Below, one piece after another: positions 52,077-62,422 of a DNA stretch of 64,000 nt. The notes below the pieces were generated by a model. The model saw nothing but the letters and a program-made list of their open reading frames with translations, was not told the DNA's origin and made no database searches. Position 1 is the first letter of the stretch; each line of letters opens with the position of its first letter. The translations under genes were made by a program, and so were the position numbers. Source of the stretch: Lysobacteraceae bacterium (GTDB taxonomy: Bacteria > Pseudomonadota > Gammaproteobacteria > Xanthomonadales > Rhodanobacteraceae); the NCBI GenBank assembly GCA_021372495.1, contig JAJFUF010000011.1:1-64000 (forward strand). The letters run 5' to 3'.

Positions 52077-52526
52077 CTACAGCCGCAGTTCGACCGCGGT
52101 CTTGACCGAGTTGGCGATGAAGCAGGCGGCGTGCGCGCGTTCGTGCAGCTTGGCGTAGTCCTCGGTGCCGGGCTGCTTGTCGCCGCCGAAGGCGACGCGC
52201 GGCGCCAGCACCGCGCGCACCACGGCCATCTTGCCGTCGGCGTCCTTGTCGAGATACGCGATCGCGGCGTCCTCGTAGCGGTCGATCACGTAGCCGCGGT
52301 TCGCGGCGACCGCGAAGAAGGTCAGCATGTGGCAACTGCTCAGCGCCGCCAGCAGCAGCTCTTCCGGATTGCTGGCGTCGGGGTTGCCGGCGTAGGCGCC
52401 GGCCGCGGCGGAGTTGCGCAGGACCTGGCCGCCCTCGAAATGCACGTCGTGGTCGCGATCGTAGTTGCCGCGCTCGAACGGGCCGCCGTTGCGCGACCAG
52501 ACGGTCTTGATGTGGTGTTCGGACAT
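52077..52526 (-). CDS. OsmC family peroxiredoxin-like protein
   Basis: 149 residues. The family's two redox Cys are present: one in LLLAALSSCHMLTFFAVAAN and one in RAHAACFIANSVKTAVELRL. N-terminal SEHHIKTVWSRNGGPFERGN is typical of the OsmC/YhfA group. Family role: thiol-dependent reduction of organic hydroperoxides. ATG 52526 with GAGGAG. Divergent from the pseudouridine synthase gene. Confidence 0.9.
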   Translation of the reverse strand: MSEHHIKTVWSRNGGPFERGNYDRDHDVHFEGGQVLRNSAAAGAYAGNPDASNPEELLLAALSSCHMLTFFAVAANRGYVIDRYEDAAIAYLDKDADGKMAVVRAVLAPRVAFGGDKQPGTEDYAKLHERAHAACFIANSVKTAVELRL

Positions 52527-52579
52527 GGACGCTCCTCGCAGGGCTTGTCGCGCCGAGGCAGTGTGCCTAGGCTCGCGTG

Positions 52580-53356
52580 ATGGACAAGCGTAGCCCAACT
52601 GTCGCGCCGCCACCGGCATCGAGGCACGGCCTGGCGCGCGTGCTGTCGAAGCTCGGCGTGTGCTCGCGCAGCGAAGCCGAGCGGCGCATCCGCGCGGGGC
52701 GGGTCAGCGTGGACGGCCGCTGCGTGCGCGATCCGGAGCGTCCGACCGACGCGGCATGCGAACGTATTGCGCTCGACGGCGTCGCGCTCGGCGGCGCCGA
52801 GCGTGTCTACCTCATGCTCAACAAGCCGCGCGGGCTGGTGGTCAGCGCCGCCGACGAGCGCGGCCGCGACACGGTGTACGCGCTGTTTGCCGGAGCCGGC
52901 CTGCCGTGGCTGGGGCCGGTCGGCCGTCTCGACAAGGCCAGCGAGGGCCTGCTGCTGATGAGCAACGACACCGCGTGGGCGGCGGCGATCACCGATCCGC
53001 GCACGCATCTCGACAAGACCTACCACGTGCAGGTGGCGGGCGTGCCGGACAGCGACGCGCTGGCGCGCATGCGCTCGGGCGTCGTCGCGGACGGCGAGCG
53101 GCTCGCCGCCAAGCGCGTCGCCCTGCTGCGCGCGGGCAGCAGGAACGCCTGGCTGGAGGTGGTGCTGGACGAGGGCCGCAACCGCCAGATCCGACGCCTG
53201 CTGCAGGTGCTCGGTTTCGAGACGCTGCGGTTGGTGCGCGTGGCGATCGGCCCGCTCGAGCTGGGCGAGCTTGGCAAGGGCGCCTGGCGGCCGTTGAGCG
53301 CCGCCGAAGTCGCCGCGCTGGATGCGCGGACGCCGGCATCGCCACCCGCGCGCTGA
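52580..53356 (+). CDS. RsuA/RluB-family pseudouridine synthase
   Basis: 258 residues. S4-like RNA-binding domain ([20 protein letters not shown]) followed by the catalytic domain with Asp in [20 protein letters not shown]-terminal [20 protein letters not shown] is conserved. Modifies uridine in 16S or 23S rRNA; the target site cannot be told (RluB, RluE, RluF and RsuA are alternatives). A GTG at 52577 precedes the ATG used. No strong ribosome-binding site. Confidence 0.88.
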   Translation: MDKRSPTVAPPPASRHGLARVLSKLGVCSRSEAERRIRAGRVSVDGRCVRDPERPTDAACERIALDGVALGGAERVYLMLNKPRGLVVSAADERGRDTVYALFAGAGLPWLGPVGRLDKASEGLLLMSNDTAWAAAITDPRTHLDKTYHVQVAGVPDSDALARMRSGVVADGERLAAKRVALLRAGSRNAWLEVVLDEGRNRQIRRLLQVLGFETLRLVRVAIGPLELGELGKGAWRPLSAAEVAALDARTPASPPAR

Positions 53357-53378
53357 GCGCGCCGGGAGCGCCGAAACG

Positions 53379-53846
53379 TCAGGCCTGGTGCGTCAGGTGC
53401 AGGCGCTTCGGCGCCGCCAGCCGCTCGAATTCGCCGAACGGCATGCGCAGCAGTTCGGTATGGGTGCCGGCGTTGAAGGCGATGTCCCCGCCGCTGGCGA
53501 GGCTGTCGTCGACGTAGGTCTCGATGCCGTACAGGTTGCCGAAGGGCGGTATTGCGCCCGCCTCGCAGTCCGGGAACCGGTCGCGGAACTCGGCCTCGGT
53601 CGCCAGTCCGGCGGTGGCCGCGCCGGCGGCCTGGCGCAGGCGACCGAAGTGGACGCGCTGCGCGGCGGGCAGCACCACCATCGCCAGGCGGCCGTCCAGT
53701 TTCACCATCACGGTCTTGGCCAGCACGCTGCCGTGGATGTGCGCGCTGGCGGCGGTCTCCTGCGCAGTGACCGCACGCGCGTGGTGGATGGTTTCGTAGG
53801 GGGTGTGCTGATCGTGCAGGTAGCGCTGCAGACGGGGCTCGGGCAT
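53379..53846 (-). CDS. YbaK/ProX-type aminoacyl-tRNA deacylase-like protein
   Basis: 155 residues of a YbaK/EbsC fold: TPYETIHHARAVTAQETAAS, Lys in SVLAKTVMVKLDGRLAMVV, and PPFGNLYGIETYVDDSLA. Family members hydrolyse mischarged Cys- or Ala-tRNA(Pro), although many free-standing members remain uncharacterised. ATG 53846 gives the usual length. Convergent with the pseudouridine synthase. Confidence 0.83.
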   Translation of the reverse strand: MPEPRLQRYLHDQHTPYETIHHARAVTAQETAASAHIHGSVLAKTVMVKLDGRLAMVVLPAAQRVHFGRLRQAAGAATAGLATEAEFRDRFPDCEAGAIPPFGNLYGIETYVDDSLASGGDIAFNAGTHTELLRMPFGEFERLAAPKRLHLTHQA

Positions 53847-54025
53847 GGCACTGCTCCGCGTGGCCGGCTTCGCTCCGATCGGCGCGGCCCGGTTTGGCGG
53901 CACGCGCGGCGCGGTCCATGGCCGCGGCTGGAGCTGCGCCGGCAGCCCCGGTGGGGCGCGCGCAGCTCCACGCCCAGCTTACTCCCGCCCGCGGCGCGCG
54001 ACAAAAAGCCGCGCGCCAGCGCTTT

Positions 54026-55231
54026 TCAGGCCTTCAGCACGCCGAGCCGGCGACCGACCTTGGTGAACGCGGCGATGGCGCGGTCGAGGTGCTCGCGCGT
54101 GTGCGCGGCGCTCATCTGCGTGCGGATGCGCGCCTGGCCCTGCGGCACCACCGGGTAGAAGAAGCCGGTGACGTAGATGCCCTCGTCGAGCAGGGCGGCG
54201 GCCATCGCCTGCGCCTTCGGCGCGTCGTAGATCATCACCGGCACGATCGGGTGCACGCCCGGTTTGATGTCGAAGCCGGCCGCCGTCATCTGCTCGCGGA
54301 AGTAGCGGGTGTTGGCCTGCAGGCGCTCGCGCAGGTCGCCGGCCGAGGCCAGCATGTCGAACACCTTGATCGCCGCGGCCACCACGTGCGGCGGCAGCGA
54401 GTTGGAGAACAGGTACGGCCGCGAGCGCTGGCGCAGCATCTCGATGATCTCGCCGCGGCCGGTGGTGAAGCCGCCCAGCGCGCCGCCCAGCGCCTTGCCC
54501 AGCGTGCCGGTGAAGATGTCGATCCTGTCCATCACGCCGTGCACCTCGGCCGAACCGCGGCCGGTGGCGCCGAGGAAGCCGGTGCAGTGGCATTCGTCGA
54601 TATGCGCCATGGCGCCGTACTTTTCGGCCAGCGCGGTGATCTCGTCCAGCCTGGCGATGAAGCCGTCCATCGAGAACGCACCGTCGGAAGTGATCAGCTT
54701 GGTGCGCGCGCCGGCGGCGTCGGCGGCCTTGAGCTGCGCCTCGAGATCCGCCATGTCGCTGTTGGCGTAGCGGTAGCGCTTGGCCTTGCACAGACGAATG
54801 CCGTCGATGATCGAGGCGTGGTTCAGCGCATCGGAGATCACCGCGTCCTCTTCGCCCAGCAGCGGCTCGAACAGGCCGCCGTTGGCATCGAAGCAGGCGG
54901 CGTAGAGGATGCTGTCCTCGGTGCCGAAGAACGCCGCGATCTTCTGCTCCAACTGCTTGTGCAGGTCCTGCGTGCCGCAGATGAAGCGCACGCTGGCCAT
55001 GCCGAAGCCGTGGCTGTCGAGCGCGTCCTTGGCCGCCTGGATCACCTCCGGATGATCGGCCAGGCCGAGGTAATTGTTGGCGCAAAAGTTCAGCACGCGG
55101 CGGCCGTCGGCCAGCGTGATCTCGGCCGACTGCGGCGAGGTGATCACGCGCTCGGCCTTGAACAGGCCCTGCGCGCGGATCGAGTCCAGCTCGGCGGTGT
55201 AACGGCCCTTGGTGGCGACGGTGTAGGTCAT
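54026..55231 (-). CDS. kbl: Glycine C-acetyltransferase (2-amino-3-ketobutyrate CoA ligase)
   Basis: 401 residues, alpha-oxoamine synthase family, PLP-dependent. PLP Lys in [20 protein letters not shown]; substrate region [32 protein letters not shown]. It cleaves 2-amino-3-ketobutyrate with CoA into glycine and acetyl-CoA, the second step after threonine dehydrogenase. It is 4 nt after tdh, so the pair forms one operon. Confidence 0.95.
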   Translation of the reverse strand: MTYTVATKGRYTAELDSIRAQGLFKAERVITSPQSAEITLADGRRVLNFCANNYLGLADHPEVIQAAKDALDSHGFGMASVRFICGTQDLHKQLEQKIAAFFGTEDSILYAACFDANGGLFEPLLGEEDAVISDALNHASIIDGIRLCKAKRYRYANSDMADLEAQLKAADAAGARTKLITSDGAFSMDGFIARLDEITALAEKYGAMAHIDECHCTGFLGATGRGSAEVHGVMDRIDIFTGTLGKALGGALGGFTTGRGEIIEMLRQRSRPYLFSNSLPPHVVAAAIKVFDMLASAGDLRERLQANTRYFREQMTAAGFDIKPGVHPIVPVMIYDAPKAQAMAAALLDEGIYVTGFFYPVVPQGQARIRTQMSAAHTREHLDRAIAAFTKVGRRLGVLKA

Positions 55232-55235
55232 CGGG

Positions 55236-56258
55236 TCAGTTCCACGAGCACACGACTTTGCCGCAGTTGCCCGACTCCATCAGGTCGAAGCCCTTCTGGA
55301 AGTCGTCGATGGCGACCTGGTGGGTGAGCACCTTCTGCAGCGGGAAGCCGGTCAGCAGCATCTGCGTCATCTTGTACCAGGTCTCGTACATGCGCCGGCC
55401 GTAGATGCCGTGCAGGGTCAGGCCCTTGAAGATCACCTTGTCCCAGTCGATGCCGGTGCCCTTGGGCAGCAGGCCGAGCAGGGCGACCTTGCCGCCGTGG
55501 TACATCACCTCGAGCATGTCGTTGAAGGCGCGCGGGTTGCCGCTCATCTCCAGGCCGACGTCGAAGCCCTCCATGTGCAGGTCCTTGACCACGTCCCGCA
55601 GCGACTGCTGGGAGACGTTGACCACGCGTGTCGCGCCCATCTCGGCGGCGAGCTTCAGGCGATAGTCGTTGACGTCGGTGACCACCACGTTGCGCGCGCC
55701 GACGTGCTTGGCGATGCCGGCGGCGATGATGCCGATCGGGCCGGCGCCGGTGATCAGCACGTCCTCGCCGATCAGGTCGAATTCGAGCGCGCAGTGCGCG
55801 GCGTTGCCGTAGGGATCGAAGAACGCGGCCAGCTCGGACGGGATCGCGTCCGGGATCGGCCACAGGTTCGAGGCCGGCATGGCGAGATATTCAGCGAACG
55901 CGCCGGCGCGGTTGACGCCGATGCCGACCGTGTTCGGGCACAGGTGCTGGCGGCCGGCGCGGCAGTTGCGGCACATGCCGCAGACGATGTGGCCCTCGGC
56001 GGAGACGCGCTGGCCGACGCTGTAGCCGCGCACGCCGGGGCCGATGTCGACGATGCGGCCGACGAACTCGTGGCCGATCACCAGGCCGGGCTTGATCACG
56101 CGCTGCGACCACTCGTCCCACTTGTAGATGTGCAGGTCGGTGCCGCAGATCGCGGTCTTTTCCAGCTTGATCAGCACGTCGTTGGGGCCGATCTCGGGTA
56201 CCGGCACCTCTTCCATCCAGATGCCCTTGGCGGCGTCGCGCTTGACCAGGGCTTTCAT
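55236..56258 (-). CDS. tdh: L-threonine 3-dehydrogenase
   Basis: 340 residues from ATG 56258, the family's usual length ([17 protein letters not shown]). Zn-dependent MDR enzyme, NAD+-linked, converting threonine to 2-amino-3-ketobutyrate. Catalytic Zn ligands in [15 protein letters not shown] and GHEFVGRI; structural Zn Cys in [38 protein letters not shown]. Upstream ATG 56270 and GTG 56285 are in frame; neither has a better ribosome-binding site. Operon with kbl. Confidence 0.94.
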   Translation of the reverse strand: MKALVKRDAAKGIWMEEVPVPEIGPNDVLIKLEKTAICGTDLHIYKWDEWSQRVIKPGLVIGHEFVGRIVDIGPGVRGYSVGQRVSAEGHIVCGMCRNCRAGRQHLCPNTVGIGVNRAGAFAEYLAMPASNLWPIPDAIPSELAAFFDPYGNAAHCALEFDLIGEDVLITGAGPIGIIAAGIAKHVGARNVVVTDVNDYRLKLAAEMGATRVVNVSQQSLRDVVKDLHMEGFDVGLEMSGNPRAFNDMLEVMYHGGKVALLGLLPKGTGIDWDKVIFKGLTLHGIYGRRMYETWYKMTQMLLTGFPLQKVLTHQVAIDDFQKGFDLMESGNCGKVVCSWN

Positions 56259-56351
56259 CGTCTGCGGCATGGCGGAATCTCGCACGGACTGCGGCCGGCG
56301 GCCGCGCAGCCCCGCATTATACGGCGCGGCGCGCGGGCGCCGCTGCGGGGC

Positions 56352-58388
56352 TCAGCTCGTGGCCAGCGCCGAGGGCCGGCCGCCTTCGGTGACCAGCCGG
56401 CGCAGTTGGTCGCGCTCCAGCGGCTGGGCGAACAGGTAGCCCTGCAGGCGGTCGACGCCGTGGTGCTCGAACCAGGCCAGTTGCGGGCCGGTCTCGATGC
56501 CCTCGGCGACCACGTCCAGGCCGAGGCTGCGCGCCAGCGTGATCATCGCCGCGACGATCGCGGCGTCCGGCGTGTCGCCCAGCACGTTGTCGACGAAGCT
56601 GCGGTCGATCTTCAGCGTGTCCACCGGCAACTGGCGCAGGTGGCTCAGCGAGGAGTAGCCGGTGCCGAAGTCGTCCAGCGCCACGCGCACGCCGATCGCG
56701 CGCAGGCGGTGCAGGCATTCGATGGTGCGGTCGGCGTCGCCCAGCGCGCTCGATTCGACGATTTCCAGCTCCAGCCGGTGCGGGGTCAGGCCGGTGGAGT
56801 ACAGCACGTTGCGCACCAGCTCGGGAAAGTGCTCGCGCTCGAAGGAGCGCGCGGAGATGTTCACCGCCACGCCGATGTCGAGGCCGTGGCGGTGCTCCCA
56901 CAGGCGCGCCTCGCGGCAGGCGCTTTCCAGCACGTAGCGGTCGAGATCCTCGATCAGGCCGAGCTGCCCGATCTCGTCCATGAACAGCGCCGGCGCCAGC
57001 ACGCCGCGCTTCGGGTGGCGCCAGCGCACCAGTGCCTCGGCGGCGCACACGCGGTGCGCGCCGCGGGTCATGATCGGCTGGTAGAACAGCTCGAACTCCT
57101 CGTGCAGCAGCGCGCGGCGCAGCTCGGCCTGCAGGCCGAGCCGGGTCAGCGCCAGCGAGTTCATTTCCGCGGAGAAGAACTGGAAGCGGTTGCCGCCCTC
57201 GTCGTGGGCGCGCTGGCAGGCGCTTTCGGCGGCGGCGATCAGCGTGCCGGGCTTGACCGCGTCGTCGGGCGACACCGCGATGCCGACGCTGGCCGACAGC
57301 GCCAGCTCGCGGCCGGCGTCGTAGAACGGCGCGCGGATCGCGGCCAGCAGGTCGTCGGCGATGGTGGCGAGGTCGCCGAAATTGGACACGCGCGGCACCA
57401 CCTGCACGATACGGTCGTCGGACAGCCGCGCCGGCCGCGGCCAGCCGGGCTGCGCGCAGGACTCGATGCGGTTGGCCGCTTCCGCCATCAGCGTCTCGGC
57501 GGTGATCACGCCGAGCGTGCCGGCCAGGGTGTCGGCCTGGTCGAGCCGCAACAGCAACGCCGCGGTGCGGTGGTTGGTCTGGCGCAGCTGCATCTCCAGG
57601 TCGGCGAGCAGGCGGCGGCGGTTGGGGAAGCCGGTGACCGGGTCGAAGTCGCGCAGTTGGCGCAGCGCCTGGTCGGCCTTCTGCGCGCGGCTGCGTTCGT
57701 CCTCCAGCAGCCAGATCACCAGGCCGAAGCCGATCAACTGCTGCGCGGCGAGATCCAGCACGCCGGTGTAGCGCGCCCACGGCAGCGGCTGCGCGGTGTA
57801 GGCCTGGCCGACCTGCAGCACCAGCGCCAGCAGCATCTCCAGGCCGTACGCGCCGAGCGCCACCGCGGCGATGCGCCCACCCATGCTGCTGCGGCGCACG
57901 TACCGCCACAGCACCGCGGCCGCCGCCAGGTAGGTGGTGGCCATGATCGCCTGGCGCAGGCCGTCGCGCAGCAGGGCGCGCTCGGTCATCGCGGCCGGGT
58001 CGTTGGCGAACGCCAGCGCGCAGATCGCGGCGAACACCAGCGCGCCGGTCATGGTGTAGCGCAGCCAGCGCGGCGGCAGCGGCCGCGAGGCTACCGCGGC
58101 ATAGGTGGCGAACGCGACCAGCACCGCCTGCGCGTAGGCGGCGCCCAGCGAGATCACGGTGAGCATGCCGCGCGCGGAAGCGAGCGAGGTACTGCCCGGC
58201 GTGCCGGCGAGGTCGGTGGCCATCCAGGCCAGGGTCAGGTACAGCGCCAGCGCCGCGAACGACATGCCCCACAGGCGCAGGTGCGCGTGGCGATAGACGC
58301 CGAAGTAATAGGCGAAGATCGCGGCCTGCAGCACCGCACCGAGCGACTGGGCGGCAAACAGCACCAGCTCGAGCGTGAGCGTTGCCAT
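56352..58388 (-). CDS. Membrane GGDEF-EAL protein, probable c-di-GMP phosphodiesterase
   Basis: 678 residues. About seven TM helices (7-235) form the sensor. The GGDEF domain (250-420) starts DPVTGFPNRRRLLADLE, but the active-site loop is RLSDDRIVQVV instead of GGDEF, so cyclase activity is unlikely. The EAL domain (435-670) is intact: CAAEALVRWRHPKRG, NISARSF, ELEIVESSALG, DDFGTGYSSL, KIDRSFV and VVAEGIET. It likely degrades c-di-GMP, with the GGDEF perhaps a GTP-sensing part. Confidence 0.9.
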   Translation of the reverse strand: MATLTLELVLFAAQSLGAVLQAAIFAYYFGVYRHAHLRLWGMSFAALALYLTLAWMATDLAGTPGSTSLASARGMLTVISLGAAYAQAVLVAFATYAAVASRPLPPRWLRYTMTGALVFAAICALAFANDPAAMTERALLRDGLRQAIMATTYLAAAAVLWRYVRRSSMGGRIAAVALGAYGLEMLLALVLQVGQAYTAQPLPWARYTGVLDLAAQQLIGFGLVIWLLEDERSRAQKADQALRQLRDFDPVTGFPNRRRLLADLEMQLRQTNHRTAALLLRLDQADTLAGTLGVITAETLMAEAANRIESCAQPGWPRPARLSDDRIVQVVPRVSNFGDLATIADDLLAAIRAPFYDAGRELALSASVGIAVSPDDAVKPGTLIAAAESACQRAHDEGGNRFQFFSAEMNSLALTRLGLQAELRRALLHEEFELFYQPIMTRGAHRVCAAEALVRWRHPKRGVLAPALFMDEIGQLGLIEDLDRYVLESACREARLWEHRHGLDIGVAVNISARSFEREHFPELVRNVLYSTGLTPHRLELEIVESSALGDADRTIECLHRLRAIGVRVALDDFGTGYSSLSHLRQLPVDTLKIDRSFVDNVLGDTPDAAIVAAMITLARSLGLDVVAEGIETGPQLAWFEHHGVDRLQGYLFAQPLERDQLRRLVTEGGRPSALATS

Positions 58389-58500
58389 CCGGACCCCGCC
58401 GCTATACGGCCTGTGTTGCGCCCGCCTATGAGACTCGACGGCCCCGCGCTTGTAAAGCGGCAGCCGCCGTTCCGGGCGTGGGCGGGCGAGGGCGCACGGC

Positions 58501-58506
58501 TACAAT
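58501..58506 (+). promoter_or_regulatory. -10 element close to the miaA start
   Basis: TACAAT ends only 6 nt before ATG 58513. If functional, transcription would begin at or near the start codon, giving a leaderless miaA mRNA; no ribosome-binding site lies before the ATG, which agrees. Confidence 0.5.
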
Positions 58507-58512
58507 GCGGCG

Positions 58513-59457
58513 ATGCCCGGTCCCGACACCCGCCCGCTGGCGATCTACCTGATGGGTCCGACCGCCTCGGGCAAGACCGCGCTGGCCTGCGCGCTGCGCG
58601 AGCGCTTCCCGCTGGAGATCGTCAGCGTCGATTCCGCGCTGGTCTACCGCGGCCTCGACATCGGCACGGCCAAGCCGGATGCGGCGACGCTGGCGCGCCA
58701 TCCGCACCGGCTGATCGACATCCGCGACCCGGCCGCGCCGTACTCGGCCGCCGAATTCCGCGCCGACGCGCTGGCGGCGATGGCGGACATCGTCGCGGGC
58801 GGCCGCGTGCCGCTGCTGACCGGCGGCACCGGATTGTACTTCCGCGCGCTGCAGCGCGGCCTGTCGGCGCTGCCCGCGGCCGATCCCGCGCTGCGCGCGC
58901 GGCTGGCCGGGGAGGCGGACGCACTCGGCCTCGCCGCCATGCATGCGCGGCTGGCCTGGGCCGATGCGGACGCTGCGGCGCGCATCCGTCCGTCCGACCG
59001 CCAGCGCGTGCTGCGCGCGCTGGAGGTGATCGCGCTGACCGGCCGTCCGCTGTCCGCGCAGCAGGGTGCGCCGCGGCCGCCGCTGCCGTACCGCGTGCTG
59101 AAGCTGGCGCTGGTGCCGGACGCGCGCGCGCCGCTGCATGCGCGCATCGCCGCGCGTTTCGACGCCATGCTGGCCGCCGGCTTCCTCGACGAGGTGCGCC
59201 GCCTGCGCGCGCGCGGCGACCTGCGCGCGGAGTTGCCGGCGCTGCGGGCGGTCGGCTACCGCCAGGCATGGGAACATCTCGACGGCGCGACCGATGCGGC
59301 TGCCTTCCGCGAGCGCGCCGTGCATGCCACCCGCCAGTTGGCCAAGCGCCAGATCACCTGGCTGCGCGGCGAGCCCGACGCGCGCTGGCTGGACCCCGAG
59401 CGCCCCGGCCTGCACGCCGCCGCGGCGCAGGCCGTAACCGCATTCCTGCCGGCGTGA
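58513..59457 (+). CDS. miaA: tRNA dimethylallyltransferase
   Basis: 314 residues. Adds the dimethylallyl group to A37 of tRNAs reading UNN codons. P-loop [96 protein letters not shown]. Gene order miaA-hfq-hflX-hflK-hflC is conserved in gammaproteobacteria. Short or no leader. Confidence 0.96.
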   Translation: MPGPDTRPLAIYLMGPTASGKTALACALRERFPLEIVSVDSALVYRGLDIGTAKPDAATLARHPHRLIDIRDPAAPYSAAEFRADALAAMADIVAGGRVPLLTGGTGLYFRALQRGLSALPAADPALRARLAGEADALGLAAMHARLAWADADAAARIRPSDRQRVLRALEVIALTGRPLSAQQGAPRPPLPYRVLKLALVPDARAPLHARIAARFDAMLAAGFLDEVRRLRARGDLRAELPALRAVGYRQAWEHLDGATDAAAFRERAVHATRQLAKRQITWLRGEPDARWLDPERPGLHAAAAQAVTAFLPA

Positions 59458-59484
59458 CGGGGTCGGCTTTCTCCGGGTGTTTAA

Positions 59485-59853
<369 letters not shown>

Positions 59854-59859
59854 GCAGTC

Positions 59860-61164
59860 CTGTTCGAACGTCAAAAGAAAGGCGAACGCGCGCTGCTGGT
59901 GCTGCCGCACGCGCGCGGCGAAGGCGATGCCGCGCGCCGAGCGGACGAGTTCGCCGAGCTGGCGAAGTCGGCCGGTGCGCAGGTGCTGGACCGGATCGCC
60001 GCGCGCATCGACCAGCCCAACCCGCGTTTCTACCTCGGCAGCGGCAAGGCCGACGAGGTCGCCGAGCGCGTCAAGGCGCTGGAAGCCGACCTGGTGCTGG
60101 TCGACCACGCGCTCAGCCCGGTGCAGGAGCGCAACCTCGAGAAGCACGTCGGCGCGCGCGTCGTCGATCGCACCGGCCTGATCCTCGACATCTTCGCCCA
60201 GCGCGCGCGCTCGCACGAGGGCAAGCTCGAAGTCGAGCTGGCGCAGCTGAAGCATCTCGCCACGCGCCTGGTGCGCGGCTGGACCCACCTGGAGCGCCAG
60301 CGCGGCGGCGCGATCGGCCTGCGCGGCCCCGGCGAGACCCAGCTCGAGACCGACCGCCGCCTGCTCGGCGAGCGCGTCAAGCTGCTCACCCGCCGCATCG
60401 AGAAGGTGCACACCCAGCGCGAGCAGCAGCGCCGCGCGCGCCTGCGCACCACGGTGCCGCGCGTCGCCCTGGTCGGCTACACCAACGCCGGCAAGTCGAC
60501 GCTGTTCAACGCGCTGACCGCGGGCTCGGTGTACGCCGCCGACCAACTGTTCGCCACGCTCGATCCGACCGTGCGCCGCATCGAGGGGCTGAGCTGCGGC
60601 CCGGCGGTGCTGGCCGACACCGTCGGCTTCATCCGCGAGCTGCCGCACGACCTGGTCGCCGCGTTCCGCGCCACCCTGGCCGAGGCGCGCGACGCCGACC
60701 TGCTGCTGCACGTTTCCGACGCCGCCGACCCCGAGCGCGATCGCCTGATCGCGGTGGTGAACGGCGTGCTGGAGGAGATCGGCGCCGCCGGCGTGCCGCA
60801 GTTGCACGTATTCAACAAGATCGACCTGAAGGACCTGCCGCCGCGGCTGGAGCGCGCCGGCGACGGCCGCGCCGAGCGCGTGTGGATTTCCGCCGCCACG
60901 GGCGCGGGCCTCGACCTGCTGCGCGAAGCGCTGGGCGAACGCCTCGGCGGCAGCCGCGTGCGCGCCGAGCTGCGCCTGCCGCCGCGCGCCGGGCGGCTGC
61001 GCGCGCGCCTGATCGCGCTGGGCGCGGTCGCGCGCGAGCGCCACGCCGAGGACGGCGGCTGGGTGCTCGACGTCGACGCGCCGCAGGCCGTGCTGACGCC
61101 GCTGCTCGGCGCCGTCGGCGCCGAGGATGCGCGCCTGCTGCGCGCGCTGCTCGGCGACGCCTGA
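59860..61164 (+). CDS. hflX: Ribosome-splitting GTPase HflX
   Basis: 434 residues if the CTG at 59860 is the start; this restores the N-terminus (M)FERQKKGERALLV, which parallels MFDRYDAGEQAVLV of E. coli HflX. No ATG, GTG or TTG lies between the hfq stop and that codon. A GTG at 59899 would lose 13 conserved residues. HflX motifs: LGSGKADEVAERV, VDHALSPVQERNLEK, GPGETQLETDRRLL, G1 ALVGYTNAGKSTLFN, G4 NKIDLKD. Function: ribosome rescue after stress. Confidence 0.95.
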   Translation: MFERQKKGERALLVLPHARGEGDAARRADEFAELAKSAGAQVLDRIAARIDQPNPRFYLGSGKADEVAERVKALEADLVLVDHALSPVQERNLEKHVGARVVDRTGLILDIFAQRARSHEGKLEVELAQLKHLATRLVRGWTHLERQRGGAIGLRGPGETQLETDRRLLGERVKLLTRRIEKVHTQREQQRRARLRTTVPRVALVGYTNAGKSTLFNALTAGSVYAADQLFATLDPTVRRIEGLSCGPAVLADTVGFIRELPHDLVAAFRATLAEARDADLLLHVSDAADPERDRLIAVVNGVLEEIGAAGVPQLHVFNKIDLKDLPPRLERAGDGRAERVWISAATGAGLDLLREALGERLGGSRVRAELRLPPRAGRLRARLIALGAVARERHAEDGGWVLDVDAPQAVLTPLLGAVGAEDARLLRALLGDA

Positions 61165-61228
61165 GCCGCAACGGCCCCGCGGGCGCCGGCGCAGGCCGGC
61201 TTCGCTTGCTGCCCCGGCGCGATACCCC

Positions 61229-61234
61229 TAAAAT
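61229..61234 (+). promoter_or_regulatory. Probable -10 element of the hflK operon
   Basis: TAAAAT in the 205-nt hflX-hflK gap, 136 nt before ATG 61370. It matches the other TAAAAT sites in this window and suggests separate transcription of hflKC. Confidence 0.4.
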
Positions 61235-61369
61235 TTCAAGCGCTTCCGCTGCGGCTTCCGACCGGCGACCTCGCCGCCGGCCCCGCCGCTCGACCACGAC
61301 ACCTGCGTGTTCGGTTATCGCCGGCGCCCCGCGCGCCGGTCCCGGCCACGCCCTCGAGGAGCCTGACCC

Positions 61370-62422
61370 ATGCCCTGGAACGAACCCGGCGGAAACCCAC
61401 GCGACCCGTGGGGCGGAGGCAGTCGCGGTCCCGATCTCGAGGGGACGCTGCGCCGCCTGCGCGAGCGCTTCGGCCGCTTCGGCGGCGGTGGCGGCGGGCT
61501 GTTCTCGATCCTGCTGGCCGTGGTGCTGGCGCTGGTGCTGATCGATTCGTTCACCGTGATCAACGCGCGCCAGGTCGGCGTGGTGCTGCGCTTCGGCCGC
61601 TTCGAGCGCGTGCTGCCGCCCGGCTTCCACCTGAAGTTCCCGCATCCGGTCGAATCGGTGACCAAGGTCGAGACCACGCAGGTCAAGTCGGTCACCGACC
61701 AGGTGCGCATGATCACCAACGACGAGAACATCGTGCTGGTGGACTTCAACGTGCAGTTCCAGATTTCCGACGCGCGCAAGTACCTGTTCTCGATGCGCGA
61801 CCCCGAGGACACGCTGCGCCAGGCCGCCGAGGCTTCGGTGCGCTCGGTGGTCGGCGCCAACACCATGGACACGATCCTGTCCGCGCAGGGCGCCGAGCTG
61901 GTGTCGAAGACGCGCGACGCGCTGCAGAAGATCCTGGACGGCTACGACTGCGGCCTCACCGTCACCGAAGTGAACTTCCAGAACGTTTCGCCGCCGCAGG
62001 AAGTGAAGGCGGCGTTCGACGACGTCAACAACGCGCGCGAGGACAAGCAGCGCATCGAGAACGAGGCGCAGGCCTACGCCAGCAAGGTGGTGCCCGAGGC
62101 GCGCGGCGAGGCGGCGCGCATCACCGCCGACGCGCAGGGTTACAAGGCCGAGCGCGTCGCCAGCGCCGAAGGCGAGTCCTCGCGCTTCGAGCAGATCCTG
62201 CAGCAGTACCGAGCCGCGCCCGACGTGACCAAGCGGCGCCTGTGGCTGGAAACCGTCGAGAAGGTGCTGGCGGGCGCTCCCAAGGTGATCGACGGCAGCC
62301 GCGGCAAGAACCTGATCTACCTGCAGCCCGACGGCGCCGCGGCGCCGGCCCGCGCGCTGCCCGGGGCCGTCGCCGGCGCGGCGTCCGCCAACGACGCTGG
62401 CGCAACGGGAGACAAGCCATGA
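61370..62422 (+). CDS. hflK: FtsH protease modulator HflK
   Basis: 350 residues. N-terminal Gly-rich cytoplasmic stretch, one TM helix (LFSILLAVVLALVLIDSFTV), then the SPFH/prohibitin domain (QVGVVLRFGRFERVLPPGFH, VTKVETTQVKS, DGYDCGLTVTEVNFQNVSPP) and a coiled-coil C-region. It forms the periplasm-facing HflKC cage around FtsH with HflC. GAGGAGCC precedes ATG 61370. Its stop overlaps the hflC start (ATGA). Confidence 0.95.
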   Translation: MPWNEPGGNPRDPWGGGSRGPDLEGTLRRLRERFGRFGGGGGGLFSILLAVVLALVLIDSFTVINARQVGVVLRFGRFERVLPPGFHLKFPHPVESVTKVETTQVKSVTDQVRMITNDENIVLVDFNVQFQISDARKYLFSMRDPEDTLRQAAEASVRSVVGANTMDTILSAQGAELVSKTRDALQKILDGYDCGLTVTEVNFQNVSPPQEVKAAFDDVNNAREDKQRIENEAQAYASKVVPEARGEAARITADAQGYKAERVASAEGESSRFEQILQQYRAAPDVTKRRLWLETVEKVLAGAPKVIDGSRGKNLIYLQPDGAAAPARALPGAVAGAASANDAGATGDKP

